Of a DNA stretch of 64,000 nucleotides, positions 25,155 through 33,625 are shown piece after piece. Position numbers and translations under genes: made by a program. The stretch is from positions 496,001 to 560,000 of the forward strand of contig CAVTSA010000004.1 of assembly GCA_963737225.1 (NCBI GenBank), read 5' to 3'. This stretch comes from CAVTSA01 sp963737225 (GTDB taxonomy: Bacteria; Chloroflexota; Dormibacteria; Dormibacterales; Dormibacteraceae). Below the pieces are notes generated by a model, which saw only the letters and a list, made by a program, of their open reading frames with translations, had not been told where the DNA came from and made no database searches. Each line of letters begins with the position of its first letter. The stretch's first letter is position 1.

Positions 25155-26020
25155 ACGGCGCGCTCCACGCGCTCCCCAAAGAGACCGTACGGGCGAACCA
25201 TCAGCACCACGAGCAGGAGCAGGAGCAGGGCCAGATTCTCGAGGTCCGAATTGAGGTACCGGCCCACGAACGCCTGTAGAAGCCCCGACAAGAGCCCGCC
25301 GATCAGGGCGCCCTTGGGACTTCCGAAGCCCCCGATCGACATCGCGACGAAGGCCTGGATGTTCAGGGTGTCGCCAATCGTGGAGGTGGCATACGTGGTG
25401 GTCGCGATGAAGGGACCGACGGCGACGAGGAGCCCGCCGGCCAGCATGTACGCCCCGACCTGCAGCTGACGCACGTTGATTCCGCGGAGGATGGCGGCCG
25501 TCTTGTCCTCCGACGTGGCGAGGCTCGAGAGCCCGACCAACGTCTTGCGTGCGACCAGCTCGAACGCGATGACGATCGCCACCGACACGGCGATCATGAC
25601 GATCTGGTAGGGGTAGATGACGCCGTGGAAGAGTGAGACGGCTGAGTTCGAGGTGATGACACTCGGTACCGGATAGGGATTCGTCCCGAACGAGGCGATC
25701 GCCAATCCCTCCACGAGCACCGAGAACCCGACCGTTGTCACCAACTCGCCGTGGACGCTCTGTTTGGGGAGGTACCGAATCGCGACCCGTTCTTCGGTGA
25801 ACCCGAGCAGTGCCCCGAGAGCGAAACCGAGCGGTATCGCGAAGATCAGGTTGAGGTGCAGGTGGACGAGCGTGATGTACGCCAGCAGGGTGCCGAGCAT
25901 CGCGTACTGGGCCTGGGCGAAGTTCACGGTGCCGGTGGCGATGAAGACGATGTTGAAGCCGACCGCCACCATCGCGTAGATGGAACCGAGGACCAAGCCC
26001 GCATAGATTGTCGTGATCAC
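25151..26020 (-). CDS. livH: Branched-chain amino-acid-type ABC transporter permease (LivH-like)
   Basis: 289-residue permease with about eight hydrophobic helices. The segments GLVLGSIYAMVAVGFNIVF and ATGTVNFAQAQYAMLGT are the LivH signature, and a late IQAFVAMSIGGFGSPKGAL matches the EAA-like region. GTG 26020 gives the usual family length; a TTG at 26077 is an alternative start. It is coupled to the LivM-LivG fusion by ATGA overlap and lies 167 bp from the binding-protein gene, with nothing else seen between. Confidence 0.88.
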   Translation of the reverse strand: MITTIYAGLVLGSIYAMVAVGFNIVFIATGTVNFAQAQYAMLGTLLAYITLVHLHLNLIFAIPLGFALGALLGFTEERVAIRYLPKQSVHGELVTTVGFSVLVEGLAIASFGTNPYPVPSVITSNSAVSLFHGVIYPYQIVMIAVSVAIVIAFELVARKTLVGLSSLATSEDKTAAILRGINVRQLQVGAYMLAGGLLVAVGPFIATTTYATSTIGDTLNIQAFVAMSIGGFGSPKGALIGGLLSGLLQAFVGRYLNSDLENLALLLLLLVVLMVRPYGLFGERVERAV

Positions 26021-26187
26021 GAGCAAGCCTCGCGATTCCAAGGCCTCGAGGTCCGCACATTCCCAGCGTCGTGACAATGGCGGCGGAGTCTCCGCCTTCT
26101 ACCCATCTCTCCTCCCGACAATTCCCGGAGTTTGACCGGAGGCGCGCCGCGCACGCCCCCGGTCACCACCTCACCTGCCCCCACTCG

Positions 26188-27450
26188 CTAGTTGTTCAGC
26201 TTCGGGTAGAGGTCGTTCACGTTGACCGTTATCTGTCCGTCGGTCAGGGGTCCGATCGGTGAGACGACGAACGCGCCTGGGCCCGGCTTCGACAGGTGAC
26301 CCGTTACCGGGGTCGGCGTCCAACCCCAGCCCGTCGGCGACGTGATCAACGGGCTGTCGGTCTTCGGGATCTTGAGGTGGTCAAGCGCGTCCTTGATCTT
26401 GTCCGGGTCCAACGATCCCGCCTGCTTCGCCGCCAGGTTCATGAACATCATGGAGTCCCAGCCCGCGGCATATTGGTGCAGCGGCTCCTGCAGCGAGGTG
26501 CCGGCGATCTCGTTCAGGTACTTGAAGAACGTCTTCTCGGGCGCGGTCTGCTGGCTTACCGGACGCGCGATGTCGATGTTCCAGGTGTAGTACTTGACTC
26601 CGTTCAGGTTCGACGGCCCGGCGATCGTGTACGCATCTGCGCCGGAGAAGCTGGCGTCGCCCACGAAGGGGACGTTGAAGCCGAGTTCCGTGCGCGCCTT
26701 GAGGACGTAGCCGATCCAGGGTCCGCTCTGTGCGGTCGCCACCACCGCATCGGGGTGCTGGGCCTGCATCTGCTGCATTTCCGGGGTCACGTCGATCGCC
26801 GTCGCGGGATAGGAAACCTGGACCTCGGAGAGCCCCTGTGACTTGAGGGCAGCGCCGATCGACTGTTCCGAGCTCTGACCGATTGCATTGTCTTCGTAGA
26901 AGAAGCCGATCTTCTGGTATCCCTGCGCCTTGAGGTACTTCGCAATCAACTGATCAGAGGCGGCGATGTTGACGCCCAGGATCCAGTGGTACGGGAATAC
27001 CGTCGGGTTTCCGAGCTGAACCGAGCTCTCGACACCGATACCGGGGACCTTGTACTTCGTGACGGTGGGGAGTTCGGACAGCTGCTCATCGCTGCTCGCG
27101 CCCGACTCGATGAAGTTCCACGTCCCGCCGTTCTTGGGTTGCGATTGCAACTCCTGGGTGACAAGGGTAACCGACGTCGTCGGGTCGCCCCCGGTGTCGT
27201 GGATCGAGAACTGGATGTTGTGGTTGGTGATGCCGCCAGACTTGTTCAGATACAGCGCCGCCGCCTGCATGCCCTGGACGAAGCCTTCGTTGGCGGGCCC
27301 GGCACCGTTCGACAGATCCCCGACGACCAGGACGTTGAAAGGTGGCTCACTTTTCGTCGACTTCGAGTTCGCACTCGCTGTCGATCCACAAGCGGCCAAC
27401 GCGAGTGCGAGCCCGAGGAGCAGCGCACCCAAGCGAATGGTCTTCGACAT
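26188..27450 (-). CDS. HAAT-type ABC transporter substrate-binding lipoprotein
   Basis: 420-residue periplasmic-binding-fold protein (type I, LivJ-like). The N-terminus is a lipoprotein signal with lipobox LALAAC, so it is tethered to the outer face of the membrane. Core features are VLVVGDLSNGAGPANEGFVQ, LYLNKSGGI and IGFFYEDNAIGQSSEQSIG. It captures the ligand for the LivHMGF system encoded downstream. ATG 27450 with a GGAGGG site. The ligand cannot be read from the sequence; the neighbouring hydrolases suggest an organic acid, amide or ester rather than free leucine. Confidence 0.9.
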   Translation of the reverse strand: MSKTIRLGALLLGLALALAACGSTASANSKSTKSEPPFNVLVVGDLSNGAGPANEGFVQGMQAAALYLNKSGGITNHNIQFSIHDTGGDPTTSVTLVTQELQSQPKNGGTWNFIESGASSDEQLSELPTVTKYKVPGIGVESSVQLGNPTVFPYHWILGVNIAASDQLIAKYLKAQGYQKIGFFYEDNAIGQSSEQSIGAALKSQGLSEVQVSYPATAIDVTPEMQQMQAQHPDAVVATAQSGPWIGYVLKARTELGFNVPFVGDASFSGADAYTIAGPSNLNGVKYYTWNIDIARPVSQQTAPEKTFFKYLNEIAGTSLQEPLHQYAAGWDSMMFMNLAAKQAGSLDPDKIKDALDHLKIPKTDSPLITSPTGWGWTPTPVTGHLSKPGPGAFVVSPIGPLTDGQITVNVNDLYPKLNN

Positions 27451-27716
27451 CAGCTATCGATCTCCCTCCTGGAATCTGTGCGTTTGTGCCGCACGCCCAA
27501 GCCCGCCCGGCCCGGAGCCGTTCGAGCACCAACCAGTTGCCCTGGCGCTACCCACACCGCTTGCGTACTCCCTGCGTGCTAACCAAAGTCATCGCGCGAC
27601 GCGTCCGCATCTCGATCGCATCACGGTTGGCGGCTAATCTTCGTGCAAGGGCACCTCTCCAAACTTCTGCGGCGCGCTACCCGGTCCGGGACGTTCCGGC
27701 GGTCTAGCCATGCTAC

Positions 27717-27728
27717 CGTAATACCGTA
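27717..27728 (+). promoter_or_regulatory. Recurrent upstream motif variant CGTAATACCGTA (site 3)
   Basis: Lies in the 345-bp divergent region (27451-27795) between the transporter binding-protein gene and the Zn-dehydrogenase gene, 68 bp upstream of the latter. ACCGTAAT is repeated in tandem here (27716-27731). Nothing else definite was seen in this region. Confidence 0.4.
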
Positions 27729-27795
27729 ATGGTGGCAACCTTCGAGTTGGACTCGCGATGAGGGTGCGAAGACGCTCGGTTCTCGCGGCCGGGGC

Positions 27796-28878
27796 GTGAA
27801 GGCCGCCGTCCTGGCCGCCATCGACGAGCCGCTTCGGGTGATCGAGCTCCAGCCGCTGCCGCTTGGGCCAACCGAGGCGCGGATCCGGGTCCAGGCCTCC
27901 GGTGTCTGCGGGTCGGACTTGCACAGGATGACGGGCACGATCCCGGCAGAGCTCCCGATGGTTCTCGGCCATGAGGCGTGCGGAACGGTCCTCGAAGTCG
28001 GTCCGGCGGTGCGGACTCTGCGGCCCGGCGACCGGGTCGTGGCCACCTCGAACCCGGAATGCGGATCGTGCTGGTTTTGCTTGCACGGTCAACCGAACCT
28101 CTGCGAGCGCACGCGCGAGCTGCGTTCGCGGCACGCCGGACTCGACCCTCGCGGTGGAGTCGTCTGGTCGATGGCCGGGTTGGGGTCGTTCCGGTCGGAG
28201 ATGAACGTCGATCAGACCATGCTGGTAAAGGTCGAGACCGATCTGCCCGACGAAGAGCTGGCGCTCCTTGGCTGCGGGGTCACCACCGGCCTCGGTGCGG
28301 TGTTGAACACGGCAAGCGTGAACCCCGGCGCGTCGGTCGCCATCCTCGGGTGCGGCGGCGTCGGTCTCGCCTCGGTGCAGGGGGCCGCTCTCGTCGGGGC
28401 GACCCGGATCGTCGCCATCGACCCGGTGCCCGAGAGGCGGCGGTATGCCGCGGCGATGGGTGCCACGGAGCAGGTCGATCCCGGCGCGACCGACCCGGTG
28501 GAAGCGGTGCGCGAGCTCACGCACGGCCGGGGAGTGGACTACGCATTCGAGATGGTCGGGAGCCCGGCCACCATCCTCCAGGCCCGCGCGATGACACGGG
28601 CCGGCGGCACCACCGTCCTGGTCGGCGCACCCGCCAAGTCCGCCGAGGTGACGTTCAACGCGTGGGACCTGCACGTGGAAGGCCGGATCCTGGGCTGCAG
28701 CAACGGGTCGGCCCGCGTCGGCCGGGATCTGCCCCGCTTTGTCGCGCTGGCCGAATCCGGCCGGCTGAAGTTGGGCCCGATGATCACGGACCGGATCGCA
28801 TTGGACGATATCAACGACGCTTTCGATCAGCTGAGGGCGGGGAAGGGAATCCGGACGGTCGTCACCGCGCTGGAGTGA
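27796..28878 (+). CDS. Zinc-dependent alcohol dehydrogenase (medium-chain)
   Basis: 360-residue MDR-family dehydrogenase of the sorbitol/threonine-dehydrogenase branch. Catalytic zinc ligands lie in SGVCGSDLHRM (Cys) and LGHEACG (His-Glu). The structural zinc lobe has C-x2-C-x2-C-x7-C in CGSCWFCLHGQPNLC. The cofactor motif is ILGCGGVGLASVQGA. GTG at 27796 starts the protein. It converts a secondary alcohol and ketone with NAD(P). It is divergent from the transporter and convergent with the esterase pseudogene, the junction holding a paired palindrome. Confidence 0.88.
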   Translation: MKAAVLAAIDEPLRVIELQPLPLGPTEARIRVQASGVCGSDLHRMTGTIPAELPMVLGHEACGTVLEVGPAVRTLRPGDRVVATSNPECGSCWFCLHGQPNLCERTRELRSRHAGLDPRGGVVWSMAGLGSFRSEMNVDQTMLVKVETDLPDEELALLGCGVTTGLGAVLNTASVNPGASVAILGCGGVGLASVQGAALVGATRIVAIDPVPERRRYAAAMGATEQVDPGATDPVEAVRELTHGRGVDYAFEMVGSPATILQARAMTRAGGTTVLVGAPAKSAEVTFNAWDLHVEGRILGCSNGSARVGRDLPRFVALAESGRLKLGPMITDRIALDDINDAFDQLRAGKGIRTVVTALE

Positions 28879-28897
28879 CGTGCGCCGGGGGGGGGCG

Positions 28898-28956
28898 ATT
28901 ACGGTGCACCAATTGCCCATTCCGAGCGCCGCAGCGTGGGCGATTGGTGCACCAAT
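28898..28956. repeat. Paired GGTGCACC palindrome element, copy 1
   Basis: Two copies of GGTGCACC (28903-28910 and 28946-28953), the second inside a perfect ATTGGTGCACCAAT. Between them lies TTCCGAGCGCCGCA, shared with the other copies at 38981 and 61443. Spacing is 43 bp. The first palindrome has a 2-base insertion (ATTACGGTGCACC). It lies between convergent 3' ends. Confidence 0.75.
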
Positions 28957-29003
28957 AGCCGACTCTCGCACGTGGAGTACGGGGGGAAGAAGGTCCTCCC
29001 CCC

Positions 29004-29980
29004 TCACTCGCCCAGCAGCCGCCGGAGCCAGCCCGTGCGCGCCGCGACCATGGCGCGGCTGACGGAGGCGTCCGGAACCACCGTCTCGGGCCCGTGCCAG
29101 GCACCCGGCCAGACATGGAGCTCGCACACGCCGCCGTCCTTCCAGATCCCCGACGCGTAGGCGATGTCCTCGTCCCGGAACACTTCGGCCGAACCGCAGT
29201 CGACGAAGGTCGGGGGCAGGCCCGAGAGGTCAGCGGCACGGATGGGCGCGGCGTAGATCGACACCTGATCGGTGAGCCGGCGCTCCCCCAGGAGCGCGTC
29301 CCAGCCGATGTCGTTGGTGCCGCGGCTCCAGGTCCCGGTATCCACGTACTGGCGCGAGGACACCGTCTGGTTGCGGTCGTCGAGCATCGGATAGAAGAGC
29401 ATGGACCCGAGCGGCCGGGGACCTCGACGGTCGCGCGCGAGGAGTGTCACTCCGGCCGCCAGCCCACCCCCCGCGCTGCCACCCACGACGACCAGGCGCT
29501 CCCCGTCGAAGCCGAGCTCGTCGGCGTGCGCCGCGGTCCAGAGCAGCCCCGCGTACGAGTCCTCGACAGGCACCGGGTCGGGGTGCTCGGGGGCCAGCCG
29601 ATACTCGACGGTGACACCGACTGCGTCGAACTGCCGCACCCAGGGGAGCACGGTCTGGATGTCGGTGAACCGGTCGCCCATGATCATGCCGCCACCGTGG
29701 ATGTAGAACAGCCCGGGTCCCCCCACCTTATGGTCCGGGCGCTGAAAGATCGTGACCTCGATGTCGGCCCCTGATACCCGGGAATCGTCAGGTCGCGGGA
29801 GGTCAGGCCGAAATCGGCGGTCAGCTGGTCGAGCGTAGGCGTCAGGTTTCTGATCGTCTCCCGCAACTCACCGATCATGCCGGCCGTCATGGTGAGCGGC
29901 CATCCAACCGACCGCATCAGCTCGAGCCCAGGCGCAAGCTCCGGGTCATACGGGGGACGAGCCATGTCCGTGGGTGTCAT
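29004..29980 (-). pseudogene. HSL-type esterase/lipase disrupted by a one-base deletion
   Basis: Alpha/beta hydrolase of the hormone-sensitive-lipase family. The N-terminal part (MARPPYDPELAPGLELM onward) runs in one frame to IPGYQG; after about 29770 the protein continues as ADIEVTIFQRPDHKVG in another frame through FYIHGGGMIMG (HGGG oxyanion box), GGSAGGG (nucleophile Ser), RDEDIAYA (acid) and PGAWHGPE (His). The break lies in a run of four G, and one missing G would join the halves. All catalytic residues survive downstream, so sequencing or assembly error is likely, but decay is possible. The start is uncertain among 29995, 29980 and 29965. Confidence 0.78.
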
Positions 29981-30109
29981 CTCGTGATGATCCACGATCG
30001 ACGGCCGGCCGGCATCTCCTTCGACTCCGCTGAGGCGTGGCTCTTCCCGATTGCGAGGGGAAGACCTCTTGATGGGGAGAGACCCGATTCGACTCGAGAA
30101 GGGGGCGCG

Positions 30110-30157
30110 GAGCCCATGTCGAGATTCGAACTCAAGACCTCTGCCTTACTAAGGAAG
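30110..30157 (-). repeat. tRNA-Thr 3'-half direct repeat (putative att site, distal end)
   Basis: 48 bp matching 44 of 48 positions of 33310-33357, the 3' half of the intact tRNA-Thr gene (anticodon stem, variable region, T arm, acceptor strand), in the same orientation and exactly 3200 bp away. No 5' half of a tRNA follows. Weak similarity continues a further ~35 bp beyond the tRNA end. This is the classic structure of an attachment site left by a tRNA-targeting integrase. The surrounding 29981-30290 has no gene. Confidence 0.75.
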
Positions 30158-30290
30158 CGGTGGAAAATCGCGGGCATTTCGGAAGAAGACATGCGCGAGC
30201 TGACGCGGTTGTGCGCGGAGGCCGGCGGGAGCGGGCCCAGGTCACGGTCTTTCTCGGACGGCCTGACGAGGCTGCGGTGGAGCGTTGCGC

Positions 30291-30330
30291 TAAGTACTCG
30301 CCCCAGCAATTACTATCACGTAAATTAGCC
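30291..30330 (+). repeat. IS630-family left terminal inverted repeat
   Basis: Begins TAAGTACTCGCCCCAGC and contains TATCACGTA, matched by GATCACGTA in the reversed right end. 26 of 40 positions agree. Confidence 0.75.
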
Positions 30331-30365
30331 GCACGTATTGGTCTCGATTCGAGTAGGGTTCGCGT

Positions 30366-31500
30366 ATGCCTCGGTCGAGCCCCTACGAGATCACCTTGAG
30401 TGGTGATGAACGTCGCATCCTGGAGGCACGAGCTCGAAAATATACGTTGCCGTATCGCGATGTGTTCCGCGCCAACTTGGTGCTTCTCGCTGCCCGCGGC
30501 CTGCGCAACGACCAGATCGCCGAGGGCCTCAACACCCGCCGCGAGATCGTCAGCAAATGGCGCAAACGGTTCTTCGAGCAGCGCTTGGAGGGCCTGGAGG
30601 AGCGCGACCGGTCCGGCCGGAGCCGGCTTTTTCCCCCCTGAATTGGTCATCGCGGTCAAGGCGATCGCGTGCGAGCTGCCCGCGCAACTCGGGCTGCCAC
30701 TCTCCCGCCTCCAGGTTCCCGACATCCAGGCCGAGGTCATCAACCGCGGCCTCGTGGCCAGCATCTCCGGTTCCACCATCTGGCAATGGCTGTCGGAGGA
30801 CGCCATCCGGCCCTGGCGCCATCGGAGCTGGATCTTCCCCCGCGACCCCGACTTCAGCACCAAGGCCGGTCGGGTCCTCGATCTCTACGCCCGCAAGTTC
30901 GAAGGCGAACGACTCGGCCCCGGCGAGTACGTGATCAGCTCCGACGAGAAGACCTCCCTCCAAGCCCGCCTGCGCTGCCATCCAACCGCCCCCGCCGGGC
31001 CGCGCCGGCCCCTGCGTGTGGAGCACGAATACACCCGCGGCGGCGCCTGGGCCTACCTGGCCGCCTGGGATGTCCACCGGGCCAAGCTGTTCGGGAGGCT
31101 GGAATCGACGACCGGTATCGAGCCGTTCGGACGCTTGGTCGATCAGGTCATGGCCGTCGAACCCTACCGTTCGGCCGATCGCGTCTTCTGGGTGGTCGAC
31201 AATGGCAGCTCGCATCGCGGCCAGGCCGCCGCGGACCGGCTCCAGGTGGCGCACCCGAACGCCGTCATGGTGCACCTGCCCGTCCATGCCAGCTGGCTCA
31301 ACCAGATCGAGATCTACTTCTCCATCCTTCAGCGCAAGGTACTCACGCCTGCCGACGCCCTCTCGCTCGCCGACCTCGCAGCCAACATCCTCGCCTTCGA
31401 AGCCGGCTACCAGGAGATGGCGGCTCCTTTCGAATGGAAGTTCACCCGCGCTGACCTTGATGCTCTCCTGAACCGGCTATCCGTCCCGCTCGCGGCTTGA
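30366..31500 (+). CDS. IS630-family transposase, two frames joined by likely +1 frameshift
   Basis: The first frame (30366-30641) encodes the helix-turn-helix DNA-binding part, with AARGLRNDQIAEGLNTRREI. The second frame continues as ELVIAVKAIACELP and carries the DDE catalytic core: first Asp in VISSDEKTS, second Asp in VFWVVDNGSSHRG, Glu in WLNQIEIYFS. The frames meet at CTTTTTCCCCCCTGA (30627-30641), where CCC-CCC-TGA would let a prolyl-tRNA slip forward one base over six C before the stop. Joined length is about 377 residues, near the family norm. The stop at 31498-31500 lies inside the right inverted repeat. Confidence 0.82.
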
Positions 31501-31533
31501 ATACGTGATCGAACTTTCTGGCTGAAGCACTAA
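31494..31533 (-). repeat. IS630-family right terminal inverted repeat
   Basis: Reverse complement begins TTAGTGCTTCAGCCAG and aligns without gaps to the left end. It contains the transposase stop codon. Confidence 0.75.
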
Positions 31534-31858
31534 GGCTGGCGGGGACCGTTGCCTCCTGGGCTGGTGCCAGGGCCCCAGCAGATGTCGACTCGTGCCTGAA
31601 CAGTTGTGCCAACCTGGACAAGAAGGAGTTGGACAGATGCCGCCCGCCTACTATCTGGTGATCGGTGCTGGAGGCCCGGGAGGGTGCCGACCTCATACGG
31701 AGGAATCAAACGGGGAGGATCACCTCTTGCAACGCGAGCGGGGTGTCCGATGCTGACCTCGTTTGTTACCATGAGCCGTCGCCGTGGCACACCATGTGGT
31801 CAAGAAGGCAGCTTCTGTCCGTTCCTGGCGGCGGCGGGTCGCGTGGAACAGGTAAGGA
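31534..31858. other. Non-coding stretch inside the relic island
   Basis: 325 bp between the insertion sequence and the membrane-protein gene. No protein with recognisable features on either strand and no RNA gene seen. Confidence 0.5.
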
Positions 31859-32746
31859 ATGAAGTGTGACACCAGTGGACTCACTTTCGTCTTCGGACCT
31901 TCGGCGGGTCTGTACTCGACGATGGCAAGCGTTCTGGCGGGCTTCGCATTTCTCGCGATCACACTTGTCATTGGTGGAACGCACCGTCGCTCAGCGAACC
32001 GACCTACAACGGGTGCCGAACACGCGCGTTCTCAGGGGACGGACATCGACCTCCTCATCATTCTCACGATCGCATTCACGGCGTTGATATTGACCTCGAT
32101 TCAATATGCGGAGATCGCGGGCGAGACAGGGTGCGCCATCACGGACGGGCGATCTGCGTCCGAGCAGTTCCTGGCCGGCGTCTCGTTCGTGTTCTCCGTC
32201 CTGCTTCTCTTCTACGCCACTGTGCAGATGATTTCGGCTTCAGGGATCCCGAACGTCGGCCATAGTATTCGGCGACTCGTAGCGGTGATAGGCCCTGCGC
32301 TGGCAATGCTCCTCCTTGCTGCCGCCGCCGACGAGGTCGCGTTCACACCGTGGATCGGAGGAAAGGCAACCACCACCGGCCTGGCAGGTTTCATTGAGAG
32401 CCCGTGGACGAATCTGGGCTTGGTGGGGTTCGTCTTGCTGCTCTCGTTTGTTATCTGGAGAGTCCCAGTCACATTTCCCGGGTTCGGAGCGAGGGTCCGC
32501 GAACGGAGCGAGGGTCGGAACCTGCAGAGGTTGTTTCCCTACATCTCCCTCCTCATCGCGTTGTTATGTGTTCTCAGAGTGAACACGTTCAGTGAGCTTC
32601 ATCCTACTGACAAGATTGGCGTCCAGGAGCTGGTCGCGTGGCTCGCTTTCTGCGCCGCAGGCCTCCTTGCTCAGAGTGCCTTGCTCTCTTTTCAACGAAT
32701 CGACCACGTCGCCAACAAGGGGCGCGCTAAATCTGAGGAAGTCTGA
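31859..32746 (+). CDS. Hypothetical multi-pass membrane protein (island cargo)
   Basis: 295 residues with about seven predicted membrane helices: roughly residues 18-40, 62-84, 104-126, 140-157, 180-199, 226-242 and 256-276. The fifth helix region reads LGLVGFVLLLSFVIW. I do not recognise the family and see no catalytic motif. The gene is visibly less GC-rich than its surroundings, and it is the only apparently intact non-transposon gene between the tRNA-Thr gene and the distal tRNA fragment, so it is probably horizontally acquired. A start a little downstream (ATG 31920) is possible because no good ribosome site precedes 31859. Roles such as an immunity, abortive-infection or transport factor are speculation. 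Confidence 0.6.
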   Translation: MKCDTSGLTFVFGPSAGLYSTMASVLAGFAFLAITLVIGGTHRRSANRPTTGAEHARSQGTDIDLLIILTIAFTALILTSIQYAEIAGETGCAITDGRSASEQFLAGVSFVFSVLLLFYATVQMISASGIPNVGHSIRRLVAVIGPALAMLLLAAAADEVAFTPWIGGKATTTGLAGFIESPWTNLGLVGFVLLLSFVIWRVPVTFPGFGARVRERSEGRNLQRLFPYISLLIALLCVLRVNTFSELHPTDKIGVQELVAWLAFCAAGLLAQSALLSFQRIDHVANKGRAKSEEV

Positions 32747-32924
32747 GGAGCGGGGCTTGCGGTGTGGGACCGCCTCCGAGGCGGTCCGCAACGGACCGGC
32801 CGACTCTGGTGACGAGCCGAGGGCCTCCGGCGAGGCGCACCGGGGTTCACCACCGGCGTGTCGAAGGAACTTAACTCGGGGCCGCGACTTGCATTTTCGG
32901 TAGGGCGTCAAAGTCTACACGGTT

Positions 32925-33240
32925 TCAGCCATTTGCGGGAGTGTGCCCAAAGGAACTGGTCGACCTGGTTCCTAGCCCCCGGCCGTAGGGCGCCCGTTTC
33001 CCGCCCGTATCGAGGAGCTGGTTCGACAACGGTCGAGGGATCGCAGCGACACGCCGGATCGCTGCTGTACCCCTTCCCCGTCGCACCAAGGGGATGAAGA
33101 TGCGACGGAGCGGGGGGCCGTACGAGTTCTCCAGGGTGGATCTCGAGAGGCCGGGTGCCCTGGCCGCGGCAACGTAGCCCTTGACGAGATTTGGGAGCTC
33201 GGACCGCTCAGCTGGGTTGCCGGAGGTATTCCTCCATGCA
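32925..33240 (-). pseudogene. Tyrosine recombinase (integrase) N-terminal relic with scrambled frames
   Basis: On the minus strand, directly after the tRNA-Thr 3' end, integrase core-binding (SAM-like) pieces follow in family order but in changing frames: KGYVAAARAPGLSRSTLENS and YGPPLRRIFIP in one frame, then WCDGEGVQQ and SLRSLDR in a second, LSNQLLDTGGKRAP back in the first, and VDQFLWAHSRKW in the third. The order matches the core-binding domain of tRNA-targeting integrases. No catalytic R-H-R-Y domain follows; sequence to 32747 is empty. Position next to a tRNA gene is the usual place for such an integrase. Confidence 0.6.
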
Positions 33241-33307
33241 ATCGGAAGACTTCTTCGACGGGCTGAAGGAAGACGTGAAGGGCCCGACTTGAACTCCAAA
33301 AGGGTGG

Positions 33308-33383
33308 TGGAGCCCACGTCGAGATTCGAACTCGAGACCTCTTCCTTACCAAGGAAGTGCTCTGCCGACTGAGCTACGTGGGC
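33308..33383 (-). tRNA. tRNA-Thr (GGT anticodon)
   Basis: Cloverleaf on the minus strand: acceptor GCCCACG pairs with CGTGGGC, D arm GCTC/GAGC, anticodon stem CTTCC/GGAAG with loop TTGGTAA (anticodon GGT), T arm TCGAG-TTCGAAT-CTCGA. The discriminator base is T and the CCA end is encoded (33308-33310). The gene is intact although it borders the relic integrative element. Confidence 0.93.
33310..33357 (-). repeat. tRNA-Thr 3'-half direct repeat (putative att site, tRNA end)
   Basis: The portion of the intact tRNA gene that is repeated at 30110-30157 with four mismatches. It spans acceptor strand to anticodon stem, the usual integrase crossover region. Confidence 0.72.
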
Positions 33384-33625
33384 CGATTGGGACCGGGGTG
33401 GAGCGCTGCCCTCCAAACCGTCTTGGGAGGATTACCGAACGTCGGTGACCTGACCCCAAACCGGAGCCAGAGCATACCCGATCCCACCTCGCCGGCTCCC
33501 CTTCGGACGCCCGCACGGAAGCCGTGCAGGACCCCTTTCGCTGCGGCGTCCGAAGCACATAGGTGGCGGTTCTGGCCGAGCGCGGCGCCGGGGATTGCCA
33601 TGTCCACCGTTGGTACGGTGGCCAA

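Larger units (their letters stand above)
30291..31533 (+). mobile_element. IS630-family insertion sequence
   Basis: 1243-bp element bounded by imperfect 40-bp terminal inverted repeats (30291-30330 and 31494-31533, 26 of 40 positions equal without gaps). It encodes a DDE transposase in two frames. IS630 elements insert at TA; the left end shows TA, the right flank reads AA, so a clean TA duplication is not seen. It lies within the tRNA-bounded relic island. Confidence 0.85.

Noticed and set aside
28898..28956. CRISPR array
   Set aside because: Only two palindromes per site with one spacer, no repeats of regular array length and no cas genes.
30160..30290. A second, complete tRNA gene at the distal repeat
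   Set aside because: Only the 3' half is present; no D arm or 5' acceptor strand follows.
30400..30641. Transposase starting at 30400
   Set aside because: The frame from 30400 has shadow composition until about 30625; the true N-terminal part is in the frame from 30366.
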